DNA of 42,663 nucleotides from contig NZ_CP093363.1 of NCBI RefSeq assembly GCF_023380225.1, positions 1 through 42,663 on the forward strand, written 5' to 3'. Position numbers and translations under genes: made by a program. The first letter of the stretch is position 1. Each line of letters opens with the position of its first letter. This stretch comes from Apilactobacillus apisilvae (GTDB lineage Bacteria > Bacillota > Bacilli > Lactobacillales > Lactobacillaceae). Below, piece after piece: positions 7,075-13,197 of the stretch. The notes under the pieces were generated by a model. It saw only the letters and a list, made by a program, of their open reading frames with translations, made no database searches and was not told where the DNA came from.

Positions 7075-7867
7075 AGCATTCGCTGATTTAGCTAGATATC
7101 AAGGCAGTTCACCTGCTTTTTTTAGTGCTTTAAAATCTGCATACAATTGCCGTGGAGCAATCGTGCAACTAACTTATGGAAATTATCCACAGTTTGTTAA
7201 TCCGTTAGGTGCATATCAAGTTTATAATGCTTATAAAGCGTTCGGTGTAGTAAGTGCTTATCATTTCTACATGGGTAATCCAGTCGCTGAAGCTAATTAC
7301 TTCTTAAAACATGTTAAACAATATGGACTAGATAAAAGTACTCTACTAGCTGTTGACGTGGAAGATGGTTCATTAAGTGGTAATATTACTGCACAAACTA
7401 ATCAATTCTTAGATGTGTTATACAACGCTGGGTATCATAATCTAGCAGTCTACTCAATGAAGTATTGGTTTGATACTAAAATCAATATTAAGAATCTACA
7501 TCACAATCCAAAAATCTGGGTTGCTAGTTTAGGTGTAGAACCAAAAATGAAGTATGATGCATGGCAATACACTTGGACTGGTCATGCTGACGGATCAGAT
7601 GTTGATTTAAGTATTGATAAAACCGGTCACTTTACAAGTACAGAAAAAGCTAAGCAACCAACTTACTGGCACAAAGGTAGCTTTTTTGAGGCCAAATCCA
7701 TGTTAGGTTTATATTCTGACATTCGCCTAAAAGGTAAACGTAATCCTAGATTTGCTCCAAAATCACGCTTCTATGCTGAAGTTGTTAAAGATGGCAAAGT
7801 TACACGACTAAAGACTCATCTCGGCTATGTTAGTGCCAACACTGCATTCTCACACCGAATTAAATAA
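7067..7867 (+). CDS. Endolysin, GH25 muramidase
   Basis: A 266-residue cell-wall hydrolase. Residues 1-190 form a glycoside hydrolase family 25 domain: FADLARYQGSS at the start, the acidic catalytic strand LLAVDVEDG near residue 97, and WQYTWTG near the end, where lysozymes of this family have their final barrel strand. Residues about 200-266 are a small basic module (SFFEAKSMLGLYSDIRL, FYAEVVKDGKVTRLKTHLGY), probably wall binding. There is no signal peptide, so export depends on the holin. I chose ATG 7067, which overlaps the holin stop; upstream in-frame codons lie inside the holin gene and add no domain sequence. It closes the late transcript, followed by a terminator. Confidence 0.88.
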   Translation: MSKAFADLARYQGSSPAFFSALKSAYNCRGAIVQLTYGNYPQFVNPLGAYQVYNAYKAFGVVSAYHFYMGNPVAEANYFLKHVKQYGLDKSTLLAVDVEDGSLSGNITAQTNQFLDVLYNAGYHNLAVYSMKYWFDTKINIKNLHHNPKIWVASLGVEPKMKYDAWQYTWTGHADGSDVDLSIDKTGHFTSTEKAKQPTYWHKGSFFEAKSMLGLYSDIRLKGKRNPRFAPKSRFYAEVVKDGKVTRLKTHLGYVSANTAFSHRIK

Positions 7868-7873
7868 TAATTA

Positions 7874-7912
7874 AGACCTACTGACCTAGCGTTGGTAGGC
7901 CTTTTTATTTTT
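7874..7912 (+). terminator. Terminator after endolysin
   Basis: CCTAC (7877-7881) pairs with GTAGG across a loop of about 13 bases, followed by CCTTTTTATTTTT. The inner part pairs poorly, so the exact stem is uncertain, but the position right after the lysin and the T-run make termination likely. Confidence 0.65.
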
Positions 7913-7923
7913 GCCAAAAGTGG

Positions 7924-8045
7924 TATACTTAAATTATTAAACATTATTGATTTGCCATAGTTCTATGGCTTATGTCTTAATATTAAGATTTTATCAGTAT
8001 GCTTAAACCAATATGTTAGCAGTCATTTATTTGGCTGCTTTTTTG
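7924..8045 (+). ncRNA. Possible small RNA unit with terminator
   Basis: A TATACT box at 7924-7929 lies upstream of a short perfect hairpin GCCATAG-TT-CTATGGC (7954-7969) and a terminator-like hairpin at 8019-8038 (GCAGTC/GGCTGC, loop ATTTATTT) followed by TTTTTTG. No open frame with a ribosome site lies inside. A convincing -35 is missing, so this may only be a second terminator for the lysis transcript. Read as a candidate stand-alone RNA of about 100 bases with low certainty. Confidence 0.35.
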
Positions 8046-8203
8046 TTTATAAAAGTATCTACTTATTGCATATAAAAAAGCTCACTAAATTAATAGTGAA
8101 CTTGAACTTATGTATTTGATTTTGATTTTTATTGTTATTTTGAATTTAAAGTTGTTATGTAGTTGTTATTAAGTGACGTCATTGATAGTTTAGAGGTGAG
8201 TTT

Positions 8204-8446
8204 GTGTTGAGCAGACAGCACTTCCCTTGTAGTTTGAAAACAAAAAAATATTGTTATAAATTACAAGAGATAAAGCTGAATGCACTTCAAGTCATCGAAG
8301 TTCGTCGGATCGTCCGGCATCACATATCAGCTCGCATTCACTTAAGAAAATTAATCCTTACTACATCAATCAAACCTACGTTTTCGGTCCAACTATATAA
8401 ACCAGTCCTATATAGCATGTATGAGTATTATTTTGATAGTGGTTAA
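8204..8446 (+). CDS. Doubtful small ORF (80 aa), unrecognised
   Basis: An open frame of 80 codons from TTG 8204, preceded by GAGGTGAGTTTGTG which could serve as a ribosome site. The protein is basic and rich in I, H and R (VIEVRRIVRHHISARIHLRK) and I do not recognise it. Base composition in 8270-8700 is visibly less AT-rich than the phage genes around it. The frame may be fortuitous within inserted or decayed sequence. It sits in the 1.3-kb stretch between the lysin and the partition genes, which otherwise holds no convincing gene. Confidence 0.25.
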   Translation: MLSRQHFPCSLKTKKYCYKLQEIKLNALQVIEVRRIVRHHISARIHLRKLILTTSIKPTFSVQLYKPVLYSMYEYYFDSG

Positions 8447-8481
8447 AACATACACATTGATGTAGCCCCACAACCTAACGT

Positions 8482-8667
8482 TTAAAATGAGTTTGCTAAA
8501 CTCCGCTTGTTGTCATGGTTCCACCCAGCTATTGCGTAGCCAACGTTCAGTAAGTGTGCAATGCAAGAGAACACATTAAGATTAGATCGCTTACCTAGTT
8601 TAATTTTCTGAATCGGCTTAAACGAAACCTGTCCCTTTTTTATCTTCCACGTGCTAACAGCTCTCAA
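8482..8667 (-). pseudogene. Possible C-terminal gene remnant on minus strand
   Basis: Reading leftward, codons run from about 8667 to TAA at 8482 and give a basic sequence with WKIKKGQVSFKPIQKIKLGK, then NVFSCIAHLLNVGYAIAGW. Upstream on the same strand the frame is closed by stops within about 30 bases, and there is no ribosome site at the in-frame start codon. It reads like the C-terminus of a larger protein that lost its front. I could not assign a family; a transposase or other mobile-element remnant is possible, and no terminal repeats could be confirmed. Confidence 0.3.
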
Positions 8668-8769
8668 GTCGCAAACTCTTTAGCTACTAGGTTAGTACTA
8701 TTGGTTGATATTGCTATCTTCCATATGTGGTTTGTCCTCCACATGGTCTAAAAACAGCCATTATGCATG

Positions 8770-8863
8770 TGGACAAAATGACATTCACGTTGTATAATGA
8801 ACCTAATCCAACGAGATGAATTAGGTATCCGGCGACTCTCTACTTTCGCCGGAGCTTTTTTAT
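8770..8863 (+). ncRNA. Predicted small RNA with promoter and two hairpins
   Basis: TGGACA (8770-8775), a 17-base spacer and TATAAT (8793-8798) form a strong promoter. About six bases later comes hairpin CCTAAT/ATTAGG (8802-8825) with a 12-base loop, then a very stable hairpin TCCGGCGA/TCGCCGGA (8828-8853) followed by GCTTTTTT. The predicted transcript is about 60 bases with no open frame. Two stem-loops, one ending the RNA, upstream of a partition cassette resemble antisense copy-number or type I antitoxin RNAs of Gram-positive plasmids. That role is inferred; no partner gene was found on the opposite strand. Confidence 0.6.
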
Positions 8864-8875
8864 ATATTCAATTTT

Positions 8876-8906
8876 AAGCATCGGCCTTTTTGGTTGGTGC
8901 TTTTTT
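8876..8906 (+). terminator. Second terminator before partition locus
   Basis: AAGCATCGGCC (8876-8886), loop TTTTT, GGTTGGTGCTT (8892-8902), with G-T pairs, followed by further T to 8906. It insulates the partition genes from upstream transcription. Confidence 0.7.
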
Positions 8907-9001
8907 ATTACTCTTATAGAATAGCACGATAAATAATTAATATCAACAACTTTTTATTAGTATATCTTTTTATCTTTTTATCTTTATGACAATTAATAAA
9001 T

Positions 9002-9169
9002 AGATAAATATGATAATAGATAAATATGATAATAGATAAATAGATAACACGTTACTAAAGGCTGCTTGATAGCATTTCAAATAAATAGTATGATAATAGA
9101 TAAATATGATAAATGATATATTAATAAATAGATAAATAGATAAATATATCTATTATCATAAAGATAAAT
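9002..9169. repeat. AT-rich iterons, probable parS/partition centromere
   Basis: Eight copies of GATAAAT start at 9003, 9019, 9035, 9099, 9108, 9131, 9139 and 9163. The first three sit in a tandem repeat of period 16 bp (unit AGATAAATATGATAAT, from 9002). Reverse copies of the related TATCTTT lie at 8963-8985. The array ends 16 bases before the ParA start codon. Repeats just upstream of a parA gene whose partner is a small ribbon-helix-helix protein are the usual layout of type Ib partition centromeres, where the small protein binds the repeats and also represses the operon. An iteron-type plasmid origin is an alternative. Confidence 0.7.
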
Positions 9170-9185
9170 AATTGAGGCCTGAACT

Positions 9186-10040
9186 ATGAATGATAAAATT
9201 AAAGATACTATTGGTAAACTAAAAGAAAGAAATAAAGCTTTAACTATAACTGTTGGTAATCAAAAGGGTGGTGTTGGTAAAACCTCAAATGCCACTTTAA
9301 TAGGTTATATGTTAGCTAAAAAAGGAGTAAAAACTTTAGTGGCTGACTTAGATCCACAATCAAATGCTACTAAAGCTTTGATGCTGACAAAATCTAATAA
9401 TACTGAACATGTGTCTACTATTGATAAAACTTTAATGGCTGGCGTTCAAGAAGGATCATTATCTAATTTACCTGTAAACATCGTTAATAATCTTGACTTG
9501 CTACCTAGTTTTATTGATTTTAAAGATTTTGCAAAGTTTGTATACCGAAATACTCAAACTGATTCTGAAGTGGACCATTATCTGGAACCATTGTTTGAAC
9601 CGCTAAAAGAAAATTATGACATCATTTTAATTGATGTTCCTCCAATGAACCCAGAAGTAACAAATAATTCAGTTGTTATGTCAGACTATGTTTTAATTTC
9701 ATTGCAGACACAAGAAAGATCATTAACTGGTGCTGAAGATTATTTAAACGAACTAGCTAATTTAAAAGATGAATATTCATTGAACGTTGATGTTTTAGGC
9801 ATACTTGAAGTTTTAATGCGAAAAAAAGGTTCAGTTGATAACTTTATAATAAAAAATGCTAAAGAAGAATTTGGACAAGACAACATTTTTGAAAACGTAA
9901 TTCCACAAATGGAACGTATTAAAAGATTTGATGTTAATGGAATTAGTGAAGTAGACTTTTACGATAAAAAAGTCATAGGGGTTTATAACCAAGTAACAGA
10001 TGAATTTTTAAATAGAATACATTATTTTGAATATGAATAA
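9186..10040 (+). CDS. parA: ParA family partition ATPase
   Basis: A 284-residue ParA/Soj-type ATPase that segregates low-copy replicons by nucleoid-dependent movement. The deviant Walker A box KGGVGKT is at residues 27-33, followed by the family's LVADLDPQSNATK, and a Walker B-like IILIDVPPMNPE near residue 150. There is no N-terminal helix-turn-helix domain, so it belongs to the short (type Ib-like) group that relies on a separate DNA-binding partner. Start ATG 9186 follows TTGAGGCCTGAACT, a weak site. The partner gene begins 14 bases downstream. Phages that integrate rarely need ParA; with no integrase in the genome it points to plasmid-like prophage maintenance. Confidence 0.9.
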   Translation: MNDKIKDTIGKLKERNKALTITVGNQKGGVGKTSNATLIGYMLAKKGVKTLVADLDPQSNATKALMLTKSNNTEHVSTIDKTLMAGVQEGSLSNLPVNIVNNLDLLPSFIDFKDFAKFVYRNTQTDSEVDHYLEPLFEPLKENYDIILIDVPPMNPEVTNNSVVMSDYVLISLQTQERSLTGAEDYLNELANLKDEYSLNVDVLGILEVLMRKKGSVDNFIIKNAKEEFGQDNIFENVIPQMERIKRFDVNGISEVDFYDKKVIGVYNQVTDEFLNRIHYFEYE

Positions 10041-10054
10041 GGTGGCAAAGAAAA

Positions 10055-10363
10055 ATGGCTAACAATAGTGGAATGCTAAGTAATAGAAAAAGAGGAAATT
10101 ATGAGCCTCGGACTTCGTTTGATGAATCAAAGGAAAAAGAACAAGAAAAACTAAAAAATAAAGGCCCAAAACCTAAGAACAGTTTTAATCAACAAAAGAA
10201 AAATATAAAGGTTTCTGCAGATATTAAAGATGAAATAGATGCTATTAAGAAAATTAATAGTTTGCATTATGATTATGAAACAATTCAATTTATTATTGAT
10301 AAATATTTAGACAATGAAACTGAAAGCAACAAGAGAAGATTTAAAATGTATACTGAGTTATAA
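10055..10363 (+). CDS. Ribbon-helix-helix partition protein (ParB-like)
   Basis: A 102-residue basic protein with a disordered, lysine-rich first half (RTSFDESKEKEQEKLKNKG) and a C-terminal ribbon-helix-helix: strand KKNIKVSADI, helix KDEIDAIKKINSL, helix YETIQFIIDKYLDNE. Small RHH proteins placed right after parA act as the centromere-binding adaptor, with the flexible N-terminus stimulating ParA's ATPase. It starts 14 bases after parA, with AAGGTGGCAAAGAAAA before ATG 10055, and is followed by a strong terminator, so the two genes form a compact operon. The iterons before parA are its probable binding site. Confidence 0.75.
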   Translation: MANNSGMLSNRKRGNYEPRTSFDESKEKEQEKLKNKGPKPKNSFNQQKKNIKVSADIKDEIDAIKKINSLHYDYETIQFIIDKYLDNETESNKRRFKMYTEL

Positions 10364-10370
10364 GCAAAGC

Positions 10371-10396
10371 AAAAGGAGCTTAATAGCTCCTTTTTT
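10371..10396 (+). terminator. Terminator of the partition operon
   Basis: AAAAGGAGCT, loop TAAT, AGCTCCTTTTTT: a 10-bp stem usable in both directions. It ends the rightward par operon and, read the other way, the leftward lysogeny genes. Confidence 0.9.
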
Positions 10397-10397
10397 A

Positions 10398-10532
10398 TTA
10401 TCTATATTGATTTAAAATTTCTTTGCATTCATTTTCCAAGTCTTGCATAGCGTAAAAGTTTTTAATTAAAGTTATCTTATCTTCACTGCTCATTTTATTC
10501 AATACAAGATCTAATTCTTTATCCCAATCCAT
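10398..10532 (-). CDS. Small hypothetical protein (44 aa)
   Basis: Leftward gene encoding 44 residues, acidic and helical (MDWDKELDLVLNKMS to ENECKEILNQYR). ATG at 10532 is preceded on the minus strand by GAAAGGTGG with an eight-base spacing, a good ribosome site. That site lies in the 3' arm of a hairpin pairing AACCACC (10539-10545) with GGTGGTT (10578-10584), so translation may be limited by structure. It is the last leftward gene of the lysogeny cluster and ends at the bidirectional terminator. Its family is unknown; small genes in this place are often expressed in lysogens. Confidence 0.6.
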   Translation of the reverse strand: MDWDKELDLVLNKMSSEDKITLIKNFYAMQDLENECKEILNQYR

Positions 10533-10584
10533 AAAAATAACCACCTTTCTCGTCTGTATATATTAAATACGGAGTAGGGTGGTT
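10531..10584 (-). promoter_or_regulatory. Hairpin over small-gene ribosome site
   Basis: AACCACC at 10539-10545 and GGTGGTT at 10578-10584 pair perfectly across about 32 bases. On the minus strand the second arm is followed by ATTTTT, so it may act as a leaky terminator for the PH/SHOCT gene; the same arm holds the AGGTGG ribosome site of the 44-residue gene. Either role is inferred. Confidence 0.45.
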
Positions 10585-10591
10585 TTATTTT

Positions 10592-11176
10592 TTATATACC
10601 TAAAATTTGCTTCTTTTTAGCTTCAAAATCTTCCTGAGTAATAACATTTTCATCAACAAGTTGTTTTAATTTTCTTAAATCGTTTATTCCGTCATTACTA
10701 TTATTTTTTGGTTTTTCACTGTTTTGCTTTTTATGTTTTGCATTTTCAGTTTCAGTTCTAATTGTTTCAGCTACATCGTGAACTGATTTTTTAGGAACTT
10801 GTGAAATTGTGTAAGTCTTAGTTCCACTTGTAACCATTAGCTTAGCCATAAGCATACCAGAATTGTATGAAACGTTGTTTACCATGTTTAATGGTATTTC
10901 AGTATTGCTAGACCCGAATAGTATTTTTTTATTTTCAAAAATAACACGTTTATCAGTTACAACAACTAGTACTGAGTCATTATCTCCTTCTAAAAATCCA
11001 GATACTGCATATTTGATTGTTTCATCATCGTCTATGATATCTGGTAATGCTTTGATTTCACGTCCAGTCATGTATGAATCATTAAATCCAGCATCATTTA
11101 ATTGATTGATTATCTTTTTCATTTTATTAGGATTATCAGATTTGTCTATTAAATCATTTAATTTATTTATGTTCAT
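10592..11176 (-). CDS. PH-like and SHOCT domain protein
   Basis: A 194-residue leftward gene. Residues about 45-140 form a bacterial PH-like domain (AVSGFLEGDNDSVLVVVTDK then RVIFENKKILFG, and a final IRTET helix). A Lys/Asn-rich linker follows, then a C-terminal SHOCT domain (LRKLKQLVDENVITQEDFEA) ending KKKQILGI. This architecture is common in lysogeny modules of Gram-positive phages; its role is not established, and membrane or oligomer association is the usual guess. ATG 11176 is preceded by AAAGGAGACATACAT, an excellent ribosome site. It lies downstream of the repressor genes in the same direction. Confidence 0.8.
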   Translation of the reverse strand: MNINKLNDLIDKSDNPNKMKKIINQLNDAGFNDSYMTGREIKALPDIIDDDETIKYAVSGFLEGDNDSVLVVVTDKRVIFENKKILFGSSNTEIPLNMVNNVSYNSGMLMAKLMVTSGTKTYTISQVPKKSVHDVAETIRTETENAKHKKQNSEKPKNNSNDGINDLRKLKQLVDENVITQEDFEAKKKQILGI

Positions 11177-11229
11177 ATGTATGTCTCCTTTGCTTTATAT
11201 AATACCATAGTTATATTTATAATATGAAC

Positions 11230-12018
11230 TCATGAAAGAATAATTATATACTCTAGCTCCCAATCTGGATTACGTTCCCATAAGAATTTGGCTTTACTGC
11301 TATCTATGCCTTCATCACGTTTCTCAAGTGGAAATAAGTAAATATCTCCATCAGTCGAACGATATTGGAAAATTCGATATTCACTATCAATTTTGTTTTT
11401 TGCAACTACAAAAGTTCCACTAGAAATATGCAGCGTAGCATCTTTTAAGAAAATCTTTTGATTAGTATTGTATAAAGGGAAAAGAGAGTTATTTTTAACT
11501 TTTAAAGTTTTGGTTAAATCTCCAGGTATTGAGCCAAAGAAATCTTCAAGTTGCCTTTCATTCCTTTGAAAAAATCTTATATCACGGTCACTATATATTT
11601 CTCCATCAATAACTAAATCATGGTGTCTAACATCTTTGATTAAATCATTATAAGTAACTTTTTTGTGAAGTTGTTCAGATAATTGCGTTCTTGCATATCT
11701 AAAAACCTTAACAACTCGATCAGGAACTAACTCGAAGCACAATGATAATATCGATTTAATATTAGGCTTATCATCGTAACTATATTTTTTGTCATCATAA
11801 TGTGGGAAATCACGTTCTGAATCAATGATTTCCATTGGATTAATATTCATAAATTTAGCATACGCTCTAATATGTGTCTTAGATATGTTGCCGCGCCTAT
11901 GTTCCCATGCATTAATTGTGGTAGTTGATACGCCTAATGCATCGGCCACATTCTTTTGAGTGAGGCCTTTTTCTTTTCTTAATTCGATTAAATCTACCAT
12001 TCTTTCTTTTTCTTCCAA
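11230..12018 (-). CDS. Phage repressor, HTH plus degenerate S24-like domain
   Basis: About 262 residues with an N-terminal XRE helix-turn-helix (LRKEKGLTQKNVADALGVST, then TTINAWEHRRG) and, from about residue 180, a region like LexA/CI S24 peptidase domains (LKVKNNSLFPLYNTNQKIFL). The serine equivalent in NNSLFP is kept, but the place of the catalytic lysine reads YRIFQYRS, so self-cleavage may be lost. I favour TTG 12018, seven bases after GGGAG; ATG 12000 is an in-frame alternative, while ATG 12063 has only a weak site. It probably controls lysogeny together with the smaller repressor at 12282-12602. It is read leftward and lies upstream of the PH/SHOCT gene. Confidence 0.75.
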   Translation of the reverse strand: MEEKERMVDLIELRKEKGLTQKNVADALGVSTTTINAWEHRRGNISKTHIRAYAKFMNINPMEIIDSERDFPHYDDKKYSYDDKPNIKSILSLCFELVPDRVVKVFRYARTQLSEQLHKKVTYNDLIKDVRHHDLVIDGEIYSDRDIRFFQRNERQLEDFFGSIPGDLTKTLKVKNNSLFPLYNTNQKIFLKDATLHISSGTFVVAKNKIDSEYRIFQYRSTDGDIYLFPLEKRDEGIDSSKAKFLWERNPDWELEYIIILS

Positions 12019-12094
12019 AATAGCACTCCCTATATAGCCAGTTTGCTTTATAATTTTATACATTTCACTTTATAATATACATTCTAGTTTATAT

Positions 12095-12120
12095 AAAACT
12101 AAAGTAAAATGGTTAGTTTT
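12095..12120. promoter_or_regulatory. Inverted repeat, possible operator of the leftward repressor
   Basis: AAAACTAA (12095-12102) and TTAGTTTT (12113-12120) form perfect 8-bp arms with a 10-base spacer. A second imperfect palindrome lies at 12190-12209 (ATAAG to CTTAT). Both are in the 218-bp gap upstream of the 11230-12018 gene, so they are candidate autoregulatory sites. Confidence 0.5.
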
Positions 12121-12250
12121 TGATTTTTGTAGATTTTTTAATTATTTGATTATAAGGTATATACATAACGTTATTTAAAACATTTATTGATAAGTAAACA
12201 TTTGCTTATATGTACTATAAATTGTTCTTTGACAACTGAATTTAGGCAAC

Positions 12251-12276
12251 AAAAAAGAGCAGCGGCAACTGCTCTT
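12251..12276 (-). terminator. Terminator after leftward repressor gene
   Basis: On the minus strand: AAGAGCAG, loop TTGCCG, CTGCTCTT, then TTTT. It starts six bases after the stop of the 12282-12602 gene and separates it from the second repressor, which must therefore have its own promoter. Confidence 0.9.
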
Positions 12277-12281
12277 GAAAA

Positions 12282-12602
12282 TTATTTGAAATCTTCTTGA
12301 TTTTGAAGTAAGAATTTAGCATATTCATATAATGCTGTTCTATTTTCTTCATTCAAGCTGTTAATCACACTTTCCATGTTTGGGCTTTCTATTTCATTCA
12401 TTCCCAATAATGTAGAAGTAGTAATCCCTAAAGCCTGTGCGAATAAGTGAGCTTTGTTAACTGGGAATTGTCTACTACCATTCTTGTATCTTGAAATAGA
12501 AGCTCTTGATGTATGAGTTAACTTACCAAGTTCTTCCATAGACATACGCTTCTTTGATCTATAATCATCAACGATATCCATTATTTGTTTGCTAGTGTGC
12601 AT
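12282..12602 (-). CDS. XRE family transcriptional repressor (CI-like)
   Basis: A 106-residue leftward protein with a helix-turn-helix of the XRE/CI type (MSMEELGKLTHTSRASISRY) starting near residue 20, then KNGSRQFPVNKAHLFAQALG and a short acidic C-terminal helix ending FLLQNQEDFK. It has no protease-like domain. ATG 12602 is eight bases after AGGAGG; an upstream GTG overlaps that site and is unlikely. It is divergent from the cro-like gene, and the 210-bp region between them holds a consensus promoter and TGTAAC half-sites. That is the classic switch layout, so this is the likely maintenance repressor, perhaps removed by the Bro-N antirepressor downstream of cro. Confidence 0.85.
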   Translation of the reverse strand: MHTSKQIMDIVDDYRSKKRMSMEELGKLTHTSRASISRYKNGSRQFPVNKAHLFAQALGITTSTLLGMNEIESPNMESVINSLNEENRTALYEYAKFLLQNQEDFK

Positions 12603-12642
12603 TTTTACCACCTCCTAACAACATTTTTTATATTACTACTAA

Positions 12643-12756
12643 TGTAACCATTTGTAAACTGCGTGATTACTTTTGTATGCAAAAAGACCTATCTTAAATA
12701 AAAATGTAAATAAATGTAACTATTTTGTTGACAAATAGTTACAAAGGTTTTATAGT
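12643..12756 (+). promoter_or_regulatory. Genetic switch: early promoter and operator half-sites
   Basis: TTGACA (12728-12733), 17-base spacer, TATAGT (12751-12756): near-perfect promoter reading toward cro. A perfect inverted repeat TGTAACTATTT (12715-12725) / AAATAGTTACA (12733-12743) covers the -35 box, and TGTAACCATTT at 12643-12653 is a third half-site nearer the leftward repressor. AGTTACA recurs at 13051-13057 after cro. Repressor bound to the inverted repeat would block the early promoter directly. Confidence 0.85.
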
Positions 12757-12812
12757 TATAAGTGTTGATTGGTTAACAACAACAATTCAAATAACAGAAA
12801 GGAAATGAAAAC

Positions 12813-13049
12813 ATGACAATCTACAAATTTGATTTTCATAAAGTAGTTGGTGCTAGAAACGAATTAGGACTAACTCAAGCTGAAATGGCTAATAAAATTG
12901 GAATCAATCGTAACTCTTACAGTTTAAAAGAACGTGGTAAGAGATCATTCGGTAGTACAGAATTAGCTAATATTGCAAATGTTACTAAAAAGCCAGTTGA
13001 ATATTTTTTCAGCAAAATTGTAACTGATAGTAAACGTATAGTTGCTTAA
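12813..13049 (+). CDS. Cro-like XRE regulator
   Basis: A 78-residue rightward protein with an N-terminal helix-turn-helix (VGARNELGLTQAEMANKIGI, NRNSYSLKERGKRSF) and the short tail VEYFFSKI typical of small Cro-type regulators. ATG 12813 follows AGAAAGGAAATGAAAAC. It is the first gene from the switch promoter and faces the leftward repressor, so it probably shuts off lysogenic transcription at the start of the lytic cycle. The assignment as Cro rests on size and position. Confidence 0.85.
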   Translation: MTIYKFDFHKVVGARNELGLTQAEMANKIGINRNSYSLKERGKRSFGSTELANIANVTKKPVEYFFSKIVTDSKRIVA

Positions 13050-13197
13050 CAGTTACATGTTGTACTTTGACAACCGCATATACCGTAGTTTACTCACCAG
13101 CTACCAATTACATGTTGCATTCAGCGACAAGACGAGATAGCGAAGACGTGAGGCACTACATTATCAACAATATTAAATATAGAAAAGAGGAAATACT
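13050..13197 (+). promoter_or_regulatory. Leader of antirepressor gene with direct repeats
   Basis: No gene. TTACATGTTG occurs twice, at 13053-13062 and 13108-13117, 55 bases apart, each followed by a related YAY..GACAA tail. The first copy overlaps an AGTTACA repressor-type half-site. This may regulate the antirepressor; the mechanism is unknown. Confidence 0.4.

Noticed and set aside
8482..8667. Active insertion sequence between lysin and partition genes.
   Set aside because: Only a fragmentary frame is present; no intact transposase, terminal inverted repeats or target duplication could be shown.
9000..9170. Possible CRISPR array from repeated GATAAAT sequences.
   Set aside because: Units are 7-16 bp with no unique spacers of constant length and no cas genes; partition iterons fit better.
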